This document shows positions 10,789-24,801 of a stretch of DNA of 64,000 nucleotides, one piece after another. Numbering within the stretch: the stretch's first letter is position 1; each line of letters opens with the position of its first letter. Origin of the DNA: Lycorma delicatula (lineage: Eukaryota > Arthropoda > Insecta > Hemiptera > Fulgoridae); NCBI RefSeq assembly GCF_047948215.1, contig NC_134455.1, positions 156,966,575 through 157,030,574 on the forward strand, read 5' to 3'. The translations under genes and the position numbers were made by a program. The notes under the pieces are model-generated. The model saw nothing but the letters and a program-made list of their open reading frames with translations, was not told the DNA's origin and did not search any database.

Positions 10789-13690
10789 AATAGGCAGAAT
10801 TTTTCTGATCCTACATACATGAAAAAGTTAAAATGAGTAGTCCCTAAGATCAACAAACTATTGATAAAAAAATTTTCATGGGCTCATGAATGTCGTGAAC
10901 CATTTTCAAAGATTTGAGCCAATTCTTGAAAATATGATGGATAGAATTATTGGACTATTCAACAACCTTCTTGAAAAAAAATGAACAACTATTTCAGACT
11001 AGCAATCTGGAATGCTAACGGGTTATCTATCTGATAATAAAACTAAAATTAGGAACTTTTTTTAATATTAATAAGATTGACAAAATGCTTATATCTGAGA
11101 CAAGGTTTACCGATAGACACTTTGTCAAGTTTCAAGCTATAAAATATATTTCACCAATCACCCATCAGGGAATGCACACGACGATACTGCTATTACTATT
11201 AAAAGTATTTGTTTTCACCTTTTATCGCTTGAACATACAAAGGACGTTTTACAATTCACTACAGTAGCTGTTCACAATGAACGATCACAATTTTCTGTCC
11301 CTTTATCGCCCACCAAGCTGTGTTGTGAAGGCGGATCAGTTTACATCATTGTTTAGATCCTTGGGTCCGAGATCCATATGTGGTAGAGATTGAAAGTCTA
11401 AGCACCTACACTGGGGATCGTGACTAACATCACCAAAAGGCAGGCAACTTTTCAGATCAATGACTGACAATAATTTAGTGTTTGTCTTCTGGAGAACCAA
11501 CCTACTGGTTTACAGATCTTAATAAAATTCCTGATCTCCTGGATTTTTTCATTTTCAAAGGTATTTCTGAAAACTATTTACATGTTGAACCACATTTTGA
11601 CTTAGTATAAAACTTAGTATAGTTGTGCTCACGATATATTTTGACATTATTCTAACTGCTCGATCTCCCACTCCGTTTAATAAATTGACCAGTAAACGAT
11701 GTTTTCAAGACTTTTTGCAGGAAAATACAAGTTTGGATGTGCCTTTAAAATCACCCGCAGATATTGATAATTCACTACACGAATTAACCAAATTGTTTCA
11801 GTTAGCGTCGTGGGCTTTAACTCCCAATTTGGATTCTGCTCCCCAGCTCAAAATACATATCCGGTCTTCATTAGAGAAAAGATAGAACGCCGAAGTCTAC
11901 GACGCGTACAGCGGAGCACTCGTTACCCTGTAGGTAAGGGAAGATTTAACAGGGCTTCTCAAGAATTAAAAAAATTAATTCAAACTTTTAAAAACATTTT
12001 GTTTCAATCTTATACTAAAGATTACTCTGATAGGCAGTCTGCTGAATATACATTATGAAAAGCTAAAAAATCGTTCAAGAGACTCCAGCAGTCTCTCCTC
12101 TTCGTAAAAATAACAGAACATGGGCGAGACGTTTCAAGAAAAGGCGAACTTACTTGTTAAGCACGTTTACGACGTGTTCCAGCCCAATAATATATAAACG
12201 GATCCAAATGAAATTAGGAAAATTTACAAATATTTGATTTTTTCTTTTGAAATGTCGTTACCAATTAAACGCTATACAGTTTTTAATGCTGTTATTCGAA
12301 TTGGTCATTTTCCTGGTCCGTGATAATTTTTACAAATAATTGTTATACCAAAACCGGGTAAAAATCCAATAGATTTTAAATCTTAGAGGCCTGTCTTCCA
12401 GTGCTCTCTGAAGTGTTTGAAAAGCTCTTTTTAAAAAGAGTGAAGCAGCTTGTAAATGATCAAATTCCAAATCACCAATTACGATTTATGGAGAAACATG
12501 CTACTGCGGGCAAGCAAACAGAATTGTCAATGTTATTAATCATGCTCTACACAACAAAAAAACTGTTCAGCGGTTTTCCTCGATGTCAGTCAAGCTTTTG
12601 ACAAAGTTTGGCACGTAGGGTTGCTCGATAAATTTAAAGAAAGGTTTTACCGCATGTTTTCTATGGAGTGCTAAAATCTTACCTAGAATATTTTCAAGTT
12701 AAACATAAAGAAGTTTTAACGGAGTTCCTAATAAAATCAGGAGTACCTCAAGAAAGCGTTATCAGACTCATCTTATATGTTCTGTTTACTGCCGACTTGC
12801 CAAATATCGCAGGTACAACTGTTGCAACGTTTCCTGACGATACTGAAATTATTGCTGTTCATGAAAATCCAGCTACTGCATCTTATTATATTCAAAATTA
12901 TCTCATTCTTCTCGAATTCTGGCTTACAAGTTGGAAAATAAAGATAAATGAAACAGAGTCGAAGCACGTCACATTTACCTTTCGAAAGGAAAACTGCCCG
13001 ACTGTTCCTATCTTTAATATTAAAATTCCAAGTTCTGAATAATGTAAATATTTAGGTTTTCATTTTGACCGGCGCCTTACTTGGGTAAAATATATCAAAT
13101 CTAAGCGAATGCAGTTAGACCTAACGTTTAAAACTAGCTAATAGGACACAGATCTCGGCTCTCAGCAGAAAATAAATTATTGATTTATAATCCATCTATG
13201 GACTTATGGAAGTGTAGGTTACATCAAGCAATTCCAATATTGATATACTTGAACGTTATCAGACAAAAACATCGCGAAAAACGTTAAAAATACCTTGGTA
13301 TGTAAGCAAAAACCTCAAATATAATGATTTTAAATAGCGAACCGTTAGGCAAGAAATCTCTCTGATCAATCAACGATATTAAGATCGTTTAGATCGGCAT
13401 CCAAATTATATAGCAGTCAACTTATTGGATAAAATTGTCAACGACTTTTCAGGATTAATGAGAAACAATATTATTGATTTGATATACCGATTCAATTAAG
13501 TGGTTTTATAAACCAGCTTTACGAAGTCCTCTTCAATTTCGTTCCTTTTTGTTGTTAACTTTTAAGTTACAAACCACTGGGTCTGTAGTTTCTTAATGTT
13601 CATTGCAAATGTAGCTTATTTACTTATCGTTAAATTTTAATTCTGAACAGATTGTAAAGTTACTGTAACGTTATAATAAAAAAAAAATAT
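10789..13690 (+). pseudogene. Jockey-clade relic (3' part): endonuclease, RT, 3' end
   Basis: Begins in the Gag C-terminal region, then RLAIWNANGLS at about 11,000 (start of a Jockey endonuclease) and MLISETRFTDRHF at 11,085. RT pieces follow in several frames: FLDVSQAFDKVWH near 12,575-12,615, SGVPQESVIRLILYVLFTAD near 12,740-12,800 and FPDD (12,832 region), where the active site is normally FADD or YADD. WKIKINETES and CKYLG-like blocks follow. The 3' end is TGTAACGTTATAATAAAA plus an A-run at about 13,685. Dense stops and indels. Its gag part is at 3,780-4,448. Confidence 0.75.
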
Positions 13691-14522
13691 TGTATTGAAA
13701 ACCAAACAATAACAAGAATTTTAAAATCATTTATTTTCATGATATTTAGATTTTAATAACTGTATCATGACTCTACCATATGTTTTCATCCACTTAACTT
13801 CAAGTAACAGTTATCTATTTGGAACTAAACGCATTTATAAAATTGACTAAAGATATTTTTTTCTTTAATTAATGGGAATTCTGCAATAGATTTTTGAATT
13901 TTCCAATTGACCTCTCCAATAACTTTATGTGGGTAAAAAACATCTAATTTCGGAGTGTGCTAATTATTACATAATTGATAATTGCATCAGTCTTATTTTC
14001 ATACGCAATATTATATAGATCCATAAAATGTGGTATGTTTAGATTATTGAAGAAAAACTATTATTAAAAAATTGATAGATTATGAAATATTCATAAATAT
14101 CACTTTTCTAAAGTATTTACTTAACACTAGTTCAACACTCATAGCCAAAAATCCCAGTATGCTTAATTATTAATATTATTACGACCGAACTTTGAATAAT
14201 AGTAATAGATTAATTGATTTTAAAAAAAATCACACAACAATAATTGCTTTGAATGGGGAAAAAATATTTTATAGCCCGAAAAATTACTCGTATTTATTTA
14301 CAACAATTTTTTTTCAAACTTTTACAAAGATTTTTATTCAAAAATCTTATAATTGTTTTTTGTAGAAAAGAAGTCTTATTGGATTATGCTTTTACACAAT
14401 TACTGCTTTTTTTCATGTTCTAATTTTCTAAGTAGATTACAGCATGTTAGTATAAAGTCCTGCTATGGGTTAGCGTATTTGGAAGTACTGAGTCATTTTA
14501 TGTAGTGTACTGCTTATTTTAA

Positions 14523-14580
<58 letters not shown>

Positions 14581-15864
14581 AAAATTGTCGCCGAATTGCT
14601 CCCAATGACACGTGATTCATTAGAACCTTGTGGTAGCTCGATGATTAGAATTTATTCATTTCATCTTAATTTTTTATTGGTGCATTATTTATTGGTCATG
14701 AAAGATAGTTTTTCAACAATTTGATTGCAAGTTATAATGATTGAATTTTCTAATACTAAAAACTTAGTTACTTTATTCTTTACAAGTTTTATGGTTTTAT
14801 TCTGAAATTATTGAGTAGTTACGGTACAATAAAAAATCTCAATATGCCAATCTGAACTTTCATCTTGACTTAATTTAAGAATAACAAACATGCTTTCTAT
14901 TATCTAATAGTTTCTGCATGTATTGTTAATAATATTATTGTTATTAATAAGCATATCAAGAGTTATTATGAAACATTAAATACAAATTAATTGTGTAATA
15001 AACAAAAAAAAAAAAAAAAACAACGTAAAAAACTGGAGTTCTAATATAAGGTGTACTGATTACGCTTAGGTTAAAAATTAGCACAGATCAGAAAGAAATG
15101 GATAATAAACCGATTCATGCATAAATAGAAGAAAAAAGAGAGTGGTAAAATAAGTTCTGATTATTTTTTTGAATTAATCTAATTTGGTTAATACGTGTTA
15201 GGATAATATAAACTGATAGTATCATTTGAAACCAGTTTCATAATTGGTTCAGTAAAAAAGTTTGCTTAAACGTATTTTTAATTCCTTGAAAAGGAGTTAA
15301 AAGTACAATAACAAAAAACTATCAAACTTTTGATAGCTTTTACAATTTTTTGGGATAGTATGATCACCCAATTAAAATCCACAACAGCCTATTTAAGTAA
15401 AACATTCAGAGAATTAGAAAATTCAACTCAAAACTCTGTATGTTATTAAAATATGATTGAATTTCACGCAAAATTTCCAGAGCAAACTACAAACCTTTCG
15501 ATCCTTACTTCTATTTTTGAGATATCATGCAACCATAATTTAAAATAAACGGTAAAAATCGCACAAACAAAGAAATTAGAAAAACCTTAGCTTATAATCT
15601 TTTAAAATTGCGTTTTACCTTCAGACTGTACACTGTAACCTAACTTGTTTTGAATTTTTGTTGTAAAGCAATTCAAACGTTAAAACACTTTGAAATTTTC
15701 GTTTTTTTCAATAACGTAGCAATAGGCTTATTCAGGAAGAATACAACATACTTTCAGAATTTATATACGTTTCTGAAACACTTTGTTAGCGGGTGTCGGC
15801 TGGCGAAAGACTTCGCCCTGATTTCTACGATTTTGGTAAAGTTAAGCCAGACTATAATTCTTTC
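13691..15864. other. AT-rich stretch without a gene
   Basis: No supported coding region. Contains (AT)n at 14,525-14,570 and an A-run at 15,005-15,020. Confidence 0.6.
14525..14580. repeat. (AT)n then (TG)n simple repeat
   Basis: About 22 AT units followed by GTATGTGTGTGT. Confidence 0.92.
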
Positions 15865-16145
15865 GACCCACCGGGTTTGTCTAGTGCTGAGCGCGTCTTC
15901 GCAAATCAACTGATTTGGAAGTCGAGAGTTCGAGTGTTCTAGACTTAGTAGAAGCAGTTACTTTTATGCAGATTTGAATACTGGGTCGTGGATACCGATG
16001 TTCTTTGGTGGTTGGGTTTCAATTAACCACACATCTCAGGAATGGTCGAACTGAGACTGTACAAGACCACACTTCATTTACAGTCATTCATATCGTCCTC
16101 ATTGATCTTCTCAAGTAATCTGTGGTAAAATACCAAAGATTGGGG
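15865..16145 (+). mobile_element. tRNA-derived SINE
   Basis: A tRNA-like head (GTCTAGTGCTGAGCGCG as A-box region, GAGAGTTCGAGTGTTC as B-box region) is followed by a non-tRNA body containing GTGGATACCGATGTTCTTTG and GGTCGAACTGAGACTGTAC. I recall near-identical bodies in hemipteran genomes; this is memory, not a search. Short SINEs depend on a partner LINE for mobility. Confidence 0.7.
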
Positions 16146-18129
16146 TAAAAGACACACTGTTTTATGTTTGGAGTAAAATAACTTTAAATGACTAATAAAA
16201 AAACAGAACTTGTAAAAAATTTGATTCTGAGTAAATTGATATGAATAATAAACACAAAAACGAAATAAAACATAAAATTTTTGAAATTTATTAAAAATCA
16301 GTTTAGCAGATTTTAACTAGGTATTAATCACGAAAAAAAAATTTCAATAATGTAAAACAAAAGAATGAAATATTTTAGAAAAATCAAAAATCAAAATGTT
16401 GATTTGTAGTAACAAAAAATAAATAAAAAAAGCAATAAAAAACAAAAGTAGGAGCAGCTACCGAAAAGAAGATTAAACTACCATTTTTCTGTAAATGTTT
16501 ACATGAAAATAGAGTAGAAATATTACAAAGATAACCTTTTATAGACAAATGAAACGTGAGGAGAAAAATTTACTTATGAAGTTTTAGGATGGTTTAGCAA
16601 GTGCATGGTTAAAAAGCATATATTCTTTGCTTTTTTTTTTTTAGTTAATGTTAAAAAACAGTCTAGAAAGAAAAACATTCATACATATGAGACACTTATC
16701 AATGGTCAAGAAGACATTAAGTCGGTAAGTTAAATGGGATAAAATATTTCAATAAAGATTGCCAACAAAAAAGAGTTCTGCAAATCACGTTTTCTTTAAA
16801 TATTATTTACAAAATGATTGTTTTGTTAAAATGACTGTAAAAAATAATAATAACGATAATAAAAACAAAGTCCAATCTTCTTTCGACAAAGGGAGTGGAC
16901 CCATAAATTTTCCATTAAAACGATGTAGATTTGAATAGTTAAAATGAACCCAACAAGTTAATAAAATTTGATTGTGTTTTATACGGTGGTAAAACTGATA
17001 CAGATACAATTAGAAATAGACTAATTTGCTTCATATTTTATTTTAATAGTGTTTTTTTTTTAACTTACGATACATAAAAATATCATTCCGAACAATATAA
17101 CTTTAAATTTTATTTTTAAAATTAATTTAATTTTTAGTCAGTTTACGTACATATTTATTTAAAGATGCTTTTTCTCGTTTACTTTAGGGATATAATTACT
17201 TTAGGGATTTAGTTTAGCTACTTTAAGTTGATTACGGAAATAAACATTTTTCAGTATCCCTTTTACGGAACTTTTTTTAACAAAGTCAGAATTTACTAAT
17301 TTTCAGTTTAATTGGATTTTTTTTTATATTTATGTCTGCTCATCCAAACTGGTAAAATCATAGAACTTAAACTAATAATTTTCCTCATGTTTTATTTTAA
17401 TACAGAACTTATTTATCCACGACGGAACGGAGACAATATATGCGTTTGGGGTAAGAAGTTGTGTGTGTATGTGTATGTTTGTTACAATTTTACTTAAAAA
17501 TTACTGGACCGATTTTGATGCGGTTTTTTTGAATTACATAGGTATCACTTCAGAGTAGGTTATTTAGATTATATTTGCGGTTCTAAGCCACCAGGAGGCG
17601 CTGCAGTAGATATGTTTCTTCAAAACGAGGTTTTTAAAATTTTTAATTTTATCACTTGTTAATTTACTAAACGTAAAAATATCATACCGAACAATATAAC
17701 TTTACTTTTAGTTTTAAAATTAATTTAACTTTTAGTCAGTTTACGTACATATTTACTTAAATTATACTTTTTCTCGTTTACTTTAGGGGTATATAATCAG
17801 TTAAGTTAATGATTACGGGAATATAAATTATTCAGTACATCCCTTTTGAGGAAGAACCTTTTTAACAAAATCAGAATTTAGACATTTTCAGTTTATTTTA
17901 ATTGGAAAAAATTTTTTTTTTTTACATTAATGAAAAACTGGTAAAATCATGGAAATAAAACTAATAATTAATTATTCAGTTTTTTAAATTAAAAAAAAAA
18001 AATCATTTTTATTAATGGTTAACAAGTTTGAAATATATTTTAGTGCTTAAGTCTCGTTTTATAATATTGTTTTGATTTATTTATTCATAATTAAAAAGTT
18101 TTTATTATATTCATAAAATGAAATGCTCA
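16146..18129. other. AT-rich stretch without a gene; imperfect tandem duplication
   Basis: No gene seen. The block at about 17,040-17,420 recurs at about 17,650-17,970 (shared CAGTTTACGTACATATTTA and AACTGGTAAAATCAT), with a non-duplicated spacer containing ACTGGACCGATTTTGATG, a motif common in insect non-autonomous transposons. Confidence 0.6.
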
Positions 18130-18512
18130 ACATAGCCAGGTACATAAGTGATAGCCTTATATATAATGATCTTAAGTTGCTAACCATTCGGCAGGAAATC
18201 TCTCTGGTCAGCCTACGGTTTCAAAATCGTTTGGATCGGTAATCGAATTATTTGGCGGTCAATTTATGGGATAACACGATCAGCGATTTTTCAAGGTTGC
18301 TGAGGAACAGTATTCTTGGTTTGCTTTATCGTTTCAATTAGATGACTTTATGGTCTGGCCATCCGGAATGCTCTTCTATTTCATTATTAAGTCACAAGCC
18401 GCTGGGTCTGTGGCAACTTCATATTAGTTCAAATACATCTTATTTACTTATTGTTCAATTATCTTACTGAACAGATTGTAAAGTCGCTGTGTCGTTATAA
18501 AAGAAAAAAAAA
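18130..18512 (+). mobile_element. 5'-truncated Jockey 3' fragment
   Basis: Matches the last ~370 bp of the Jockey relic (13,320-13,690): GGCAGGAAATCTCTCTGGTCA, CAAGCCGCTGGGTCTGT and the terminal GAACAGATTGTAAAGTCGC, then GTTATAAAAG and an A-run. A typical dead-on-arrival insertion of the same family. Confidence 0.75.
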
Positions 18513-18540
18513 TTAAAGGTTACTACTAGTTATACATTGT

Positions 18541-19195
18541 TACTTCCTTATACGAAATAAAGAAAGTATTGTGATCGCGAAAAATTTCGGTTTTCAGGTT
18601 TCAACGGAAAAATCTCCGTTTTGACCATCCCTGAATTCATTTTGACTAGATTCAGCATGACTTCTGTACGTACGCATGTACCTTGCATAACTGAAAAACG
18701 ATTAGCAGTAGGATGTTGAAATTTTGGATTTAGGACTGTTGTGAAGTCTAGTTGTCTCCCCTTTTGATTGCAATCGACTTGACAAAAGTGTCCAAAAAAG
18801 TAGAAAATCCAAAAGATTTTGATATTTGACTTTTTCTTAACTGCAGTAATAAGCCCTCATTGAGAGAATTTAAACGATATATCATAAGTGGTACTTATTA
18901 TCATTGGTTCCAGAGTTATAGTCAAATAAAATTTTAATTAATGAAATGTTTGGATCTTACAAGGGGAAGGCACATCGGTTCAATTCCGACTCATCTTCTT
19001 TTTTTTAAATTTAAGTATATTGATATATTAATAATTATTAACCTGTGATTGTAAAAACATTTTTACAGCAAATAATACAATAACTATAAAAAAAATGAAA
19101 AAGTCAGAATTTATTAGTGAAATAAAGTTTTATGTACTTTTAAAAATGTGTATATATAATTTCATAGGCCTACAAGGAAGTCATGTAGTATCTAA
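18541..19195 (+). repeat. Interspersed repeat with inverted ends, copy 2
   Basis: Starts TTACTTCCTTATACGAAAT and ends CTACAAGGAAGTCATGTAG, so the termini are inverted repeats. The body is homologous to 2,780-3,511 in the opposite orientation. The open frame at 19,095-19,337 inside it has no family resemblance and is probably chance. Confidence 0.6.
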
Positions 19196-22100
19196 ATCAG
19201 TTTTTTCATTCTATCGATGGCGAAAACCAATTTTGGTGAGAAATGAGCTACAGTATTTGCTTTTAGAACTCATCATTAAAACGTTGAAGAGAGTTATAAC
19301 TCTAAAACTATTGCTTTTAAAAAACATTAATAATTAATTGAGTTTAAAATTATTGTTAAGTTTACTTCCAATGCAATCTATCAACAAGTGAAGTAATATT
19401 ATTTTGAACCATACAGCATCGTTACGGTGGTGAAACAGCTTGATTAACCCTTGACGTCCATTCCGAAAACTGAACAAACTGAGTGTCAGGTCAGTTACAC
19501 TTTAACGCTGTCTGATTCTCAATATATCAACCGGCCACCACTCAAATGTTGAGTTTAATTAAAACGATGCATTTCAGCCTGATGCTAAAGACGTGGAAAA
19601 AGTTGGTGATATAACTTTTTATGGACAGTAGTTGCCACCGAGTTCCAATTTTAAAGAGGTGCTTTAAATATACAAAGGCTTCTACAATATCATAGAAATC
19701 GGTCATTCAGATAACTATTATTAACGAAAAGTTACAAAATATGTTATTGTTTTCATTCACAGTTTAGTTGTTTCACTTTTATAATGATAAATCGTATAAA
19801 ATGAACTTCGTCAGTAGAGTTTTTGTGGACTACTGGTTCGTGAGGAATGATAAGATCCACGAGTATCTACGGATTCTGTACTTTTGTGAAGAAATTAAAC
19901 GTCTAGGCTCGAAATAAACAATAAAACAATGAAAACATTGCAACATCTATTTATGTACATTATTTTTATATCAGTCCGAATAATCATAAAATATTTATGA
20001 AATGATAACTAAAAATGTATTAACTCAACATTTTATTGAATAAAAGTAAAAGAGATTCTCCACTATATATAATGGAAGCTTCTGAAGCGATATCAAAGTA
20101 AAAGTTTCTTCCAGATTCTCATTTTCATTTCAGATTATTGAAATGACAATTTTTTCCATGATAATTACACGTGAATATACACGATTGTAAGATATATTTT
20201 ATTTGTTTGTCTTCATGATTACTTAACTTGATATTCTTCCCATATTAAAGGAATTAAAAGATATTAAAAGAACGGAAAACTTTACTATAGCTGGTCTGGA
20301 AAGTTAGAGTAACAAAATTCGTAGCTTTGCATTTGAGAGAACCGTAGACTTAGTGTGATGGTAGTGGTAGTGGAAGTGGTAGTAATAGCGATAATAGTGG
20401 TTGTGATAGTATTATTTAACTTATTGTCAGTAGAAGTTTCACGCATCATTTCTTTGAGTTCATTTTATTTACTTTTCTCAAGAAACTTGTTTATAACACT
20501 TTGAGTTTCTTGTGAATTGTTTTTTAATTCATTAAAAACAATGATCACATATTTGGGGTGATTGATAATAATACTCAGATTAAAATTAATATAAGCTGTA
20601 TTTCAATCTCGATTTAGAAATACAGCCTACATTTTTAAATTATCTGTTATATAAGGGCAGATATGTTCATAGCCGTTGTTTCTTTAATTTTTTGTGGTTT
20701 TTGAAATTAACTATTAAATACTAATACAGTGCACCCAACTAGCAGTTATTAAAACGGCTGGTTAATGATCTGTTATTAGTTCATAATATTATTTTTTATG
20801 TAGATGCTGTTGAATTACAGAATGAACATACGATTTTTCTACTGTACTGTAATGTATTTGAAGGGTCAATCTCTCATTGTGAAAATTAATTTGCATGTCT
20901 GACAAGAGGTATAAATTCAAATATGCTGATTTATCTTCATTTCAATTAAGTTCTCTTAAGTGGTGACTTTTTTAATTCAGAACCCATAAACTAAATTCTT
21001 ATTAAAATTATTATTATTAATTTGATCGTATTTCAATGAAAAGATTCTTATTTCTTATTTCTTATTATTATTTCTTAAGATTTTCATATCTATTTTTCAT
21101 AAAGTTTTTCGTTTCGATGTGGTAGCTGCTTACTTTCTTTTATAGTAGATAAAGAAGTGTGGTGGAGAGAAAAGGTTCTTCACGGTAACACCGCTGCTTA
21201 CAAAGTGAATACCACACTCACCCCTGATTCAACTTAATCATGACATCAATAATTTCTATCCGTCTCTCAGCGGCTAAGGGAAAGATTCTTTACTATTCAC
21301 GTATTAATTCATTCAATATTTATTCATGCCTCTATTTTCTTAATGCTCTTTACCGATTGATGTACAGCATTGTGTTTATCTCAATAGACTATGAAATTTG
21401 TAATCTTACTCTGGTTTTAATAACATTTTTTCTATAGTTTTCCTTTCGAGCATCTCATTAAAAAAATAAGTAAATAAAAATAAATCATGAGAATATAGCG
21501 GAAGTACCTCTTTGACATTAATCAGTTCGGTGTTCCTGAAAATAGTGCTTACAGTATTTCTAATATACTAATAATGTTTTGGCTTTGACTAAACCTTCCA
21601 TAATCACTTACGATCAGCAATTCTGATGTTACTTTATTAATTGAATATCGTATTAGAGCTCAAGATTTTTACAAGTCATTCATGCTTGATAAGATTTTAC
21701 TTTAATTTCTTTCAGTTATTATTTATTTATTTTTCTCTATGAACTCTTTTTTTAACTTTGCATCTATTTCATAAATTTGAAAGGATCAAGAAAATTAGAT
21801 GGACTTTACCGCTTATAACTTACACTTATCGATAGATTATTTAGAACACAATCGATCGACCAAAATTATGTGAATTTGAAATTGATTTTGATTAAATAAT
21901 TTAATTTAATTTTTAATTTCCCGACATAATAGATCTAGAGCTAAGCTGCAAGAAGGAAAGTATGGTATTCAGACAAATAATGGGGTACAGATTTTTTTAA
22001 TTTCTCGGCGTTTCATGACCCTGCGACCCTCAAAAGCATAAAAAGGGGGTAATGTGTGTACGTATCAATTATTTAATCCTGATATAATTAATTATTTATT

Positions 22101-22614
22101 TTGTATTTTACTAACATTAATTTCAATTCTGCAGTAATTTTTTTCCATTTCAATGGTTTTATTATTTGTATATAATTTTTTTTTATAAGGTGTTGCATTT
22201 ACTATTATGATATGCGTCACTGATATGCATTAATACTGAGGTATGTGTTTTGCAATACGGTACACATTTTGTATAAAACAATAAATGTTATATAGCGTTT
22301 TACCACGTAAATTCAACCAGGTAGGAATTAATCACGCTTAGCGGTGTGCTGCTATATTATACTTTTACATCAGTTGCAAGATCAAATGCTGCGAAACAAT
22401 ATTATTAAAAATGTTATGTCTAAAGAGTGGGAGTAAAAATTTACAGAACAGTGATAGAGCGCGGATACTTATCACATTATAAGCACCTTCAATGAGCTCT
22501 TGCGTGGATGAACAGAGGTTTATACTTTTTATTTGTTTTTGAAATGCCACTTAACGGAGTATACTAATAGTTCTATGAAAATAAATTTTACGTAAAAGTC
22601 AACTTCATTAGATG
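19196..22614. other. AT-rich stretch without a gene
   Basis: Only short open frames (up to ~65 codons) with unremarkable, low-complexity translations. I see no gene, RNA or clear repeat. Confidence 0.55.
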
Positions 22615-22626
22615 AATTCTAGTGTT
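22615..22626. repeat. TSD of copy B (left)
   Basis: AATTCTAGTGTT, identical to 28,764-28,775. Confidence 0.9.
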
Positions 22627-23266
22627 TTTTTTTTTGCTTGTTTTTTTAAGGGCATCGACTGCTAGGGTCATTAGCCCTCGTCACATTCTTTAAAATAAAT
22701 TAGTATCACCATCTGGATCGTCATATGTAAGGGTGTAAAGGGCCCTTACATTTTATTTAAAAGCACAAACTTCACAAAATACAAGGACAAAAACAACAAA
22801 GACAAACACAACACTTACGGGGTGTAAAGGGCCCCGATATTAAAAATTGAGATAAAAATCTCAATGAACATGAAATTAAAAAAATATATGTCTATACAAT
22901 ACCATACCATATCATTATTCTACCTGTCTTGTTTATTAATTTGTTTAAGCACCCTTGGGGCGACAAGTACCGCCGTGAAGCAGCATATTAGTCGCGCCAG
23001 GATGCCGTGGCAGTTGACTCCTTATAAACAGGTTACAGGCATCCATTGCGCTTACCCATAGGCTCGCGCCCTCAGTTTAGTCTTGAGGGTCCCCCATGCC
23101 ATCATTGAACACACCCCGACACCCTGCTCTTGAATGCAGACGAGCCAGGATAGCCTAGGCAAGATGGCTACCTCCCGTTACTACACGTGCCACGTTTCGG
23201 GACTCCTATATACATAAAGAATTCCACTTAGAGATTCTTTAACACAGCTTTAAAAATTTTCAAATT

Positions 23267-24669
23267 TTACAGACTTCTAAGAAGTCCACTGGCGTGTAAA
23301 AATGCAACTATCTTTTCTTCATTTCCATTATCCAGATCAGCAGTAATGTCACTTCTTAGATGGAACCTCTTTCTGAGGCCCTCATATATTGTACACTCTT
23401 CTATTAGATGCTTAATTGTAAGTATTTTATTGCAAACACCGCACATTGGTCTCTCTTCACCGGTTAACAAATATGAATTTGTCAATCGCGTGTGACCGAT
23501 TCTAAGTCTCGTCACAGCTACTTGTTCACGGCGAGTCAACTTAAAGTCGCTTTTCCATTTATATGGAGAAGTTTTCACGAGTTTAATTTTGTATTTAAAC
23601 TCCTCTAATCAGTATTCCATTTGTTTCTTACTATGTTCGTTAGACAGTTTTTAACATCTGCCACTCTTACATGAAATGCATCCAAATCATCGCAGACTGT
23701 TGGCTTTATGGCAGCTTTGTCTGCGCTTTCATTACCTGTAATACCAGCATGCCCTGGAGTCCATACAAATACGCATCGCTGTCCTCGTTGGTTTAGAACA
23801 TACAAAATGGACAGAATGTTTGAAATTAGGACATCCTTAATGTTTTTATTCCGAATTGCAACAAGTGCACTTAGAGAATCGGAACATATTAGCACTCTCT
23901 CTTCGCAATAGTGTTCTGCGTAGCGAAGAGCTTGCTGAATGGCAGTAAGTTCTGCTGTATAAACACTGGCCATGCCTGGCAGTTTCCAAAAGTGGGCTTC
24001 TCCATTTACATATATTGAGCAACCAACACCATGTTCGGTTTTAGAACCGTCAGTATAAATTCGAATATATTCTGCATAACTACTAACGTTTGCCAAAAAT
24101 TCCTGTTGGATGATCACTGCTGGTTTCATTTTTATTTCTCCCTGAGAGAGATCCAACCTTGTATTTACCGCTGGCAAGAGCCATGGCGGTATTTCTCTTG
24201 TGGAAATTGCTAGAGTCTCCGGAATAGCAATTTCGTATTTTCTTCTTAATTCGTGGTACCTAATTCCGGCTGGTCTGGAATAGGTAGCACGATGTTCGTA
24301 TAATACAGCCATAGGATGATTATTAAGAAGTTTGTTATTTATATGGGAAGGAAAATCCCATATATTTGCTGCGTATCTTAGCAAAAGGATCTCTCTTCTA
24401 TAATGTAGTGGCAGTATTCCGGCGTCAGACATTAGACTAGTCGCCGGACTTGTGCGGAAAACCCCTGTTGCATATCTTATTCCGCTATTGTGAATAACGT
24501 GTAACTTTCTTAAATGCGACTTTCTAGCGCATGAATATACAATACATCCGTAGTCTAGTTTTGATTGAACCAATGCCTCATACAATCTCAATAATATCTC
24601 TTTATCTGAGCCCCAATTAATGTTCGATAAACATTTAATAATGTTTAGGGTTTTTTTTGCATCTAACAC
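23267..24669 (-). pseudogene. Copy B ORF2, RNase H and C-terminal zinc motif
   Basis: Two frames (24,669-23,605 and 23,578-23,267). RNase H blocks YTDGSKTEHGVG, YTAELTAIQQ, LICSDSLSAL and TPGHAGITGNESADKAA keep all four catalytic acidic residues, unlike copy A. A frameshift near 23,600 separates the zinc motif (CGVCNKILTIKHLIEEC). The protein end matches the family better here (ASGLLRSL) than in copy A. Confidence 0.8.
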
Positions 24670-24801
24670 TCAAGTCCTGTATGTGTCGTCCCCACGTAAG
24701 GGATTTATCCAATACTAGTCCTAAAAATCTCACATTGTCTTTATATTGTATTGGATCATTGCCAAATTCTCAACATAGGACTTTGATGAGGAATTCTCTT
24801 C

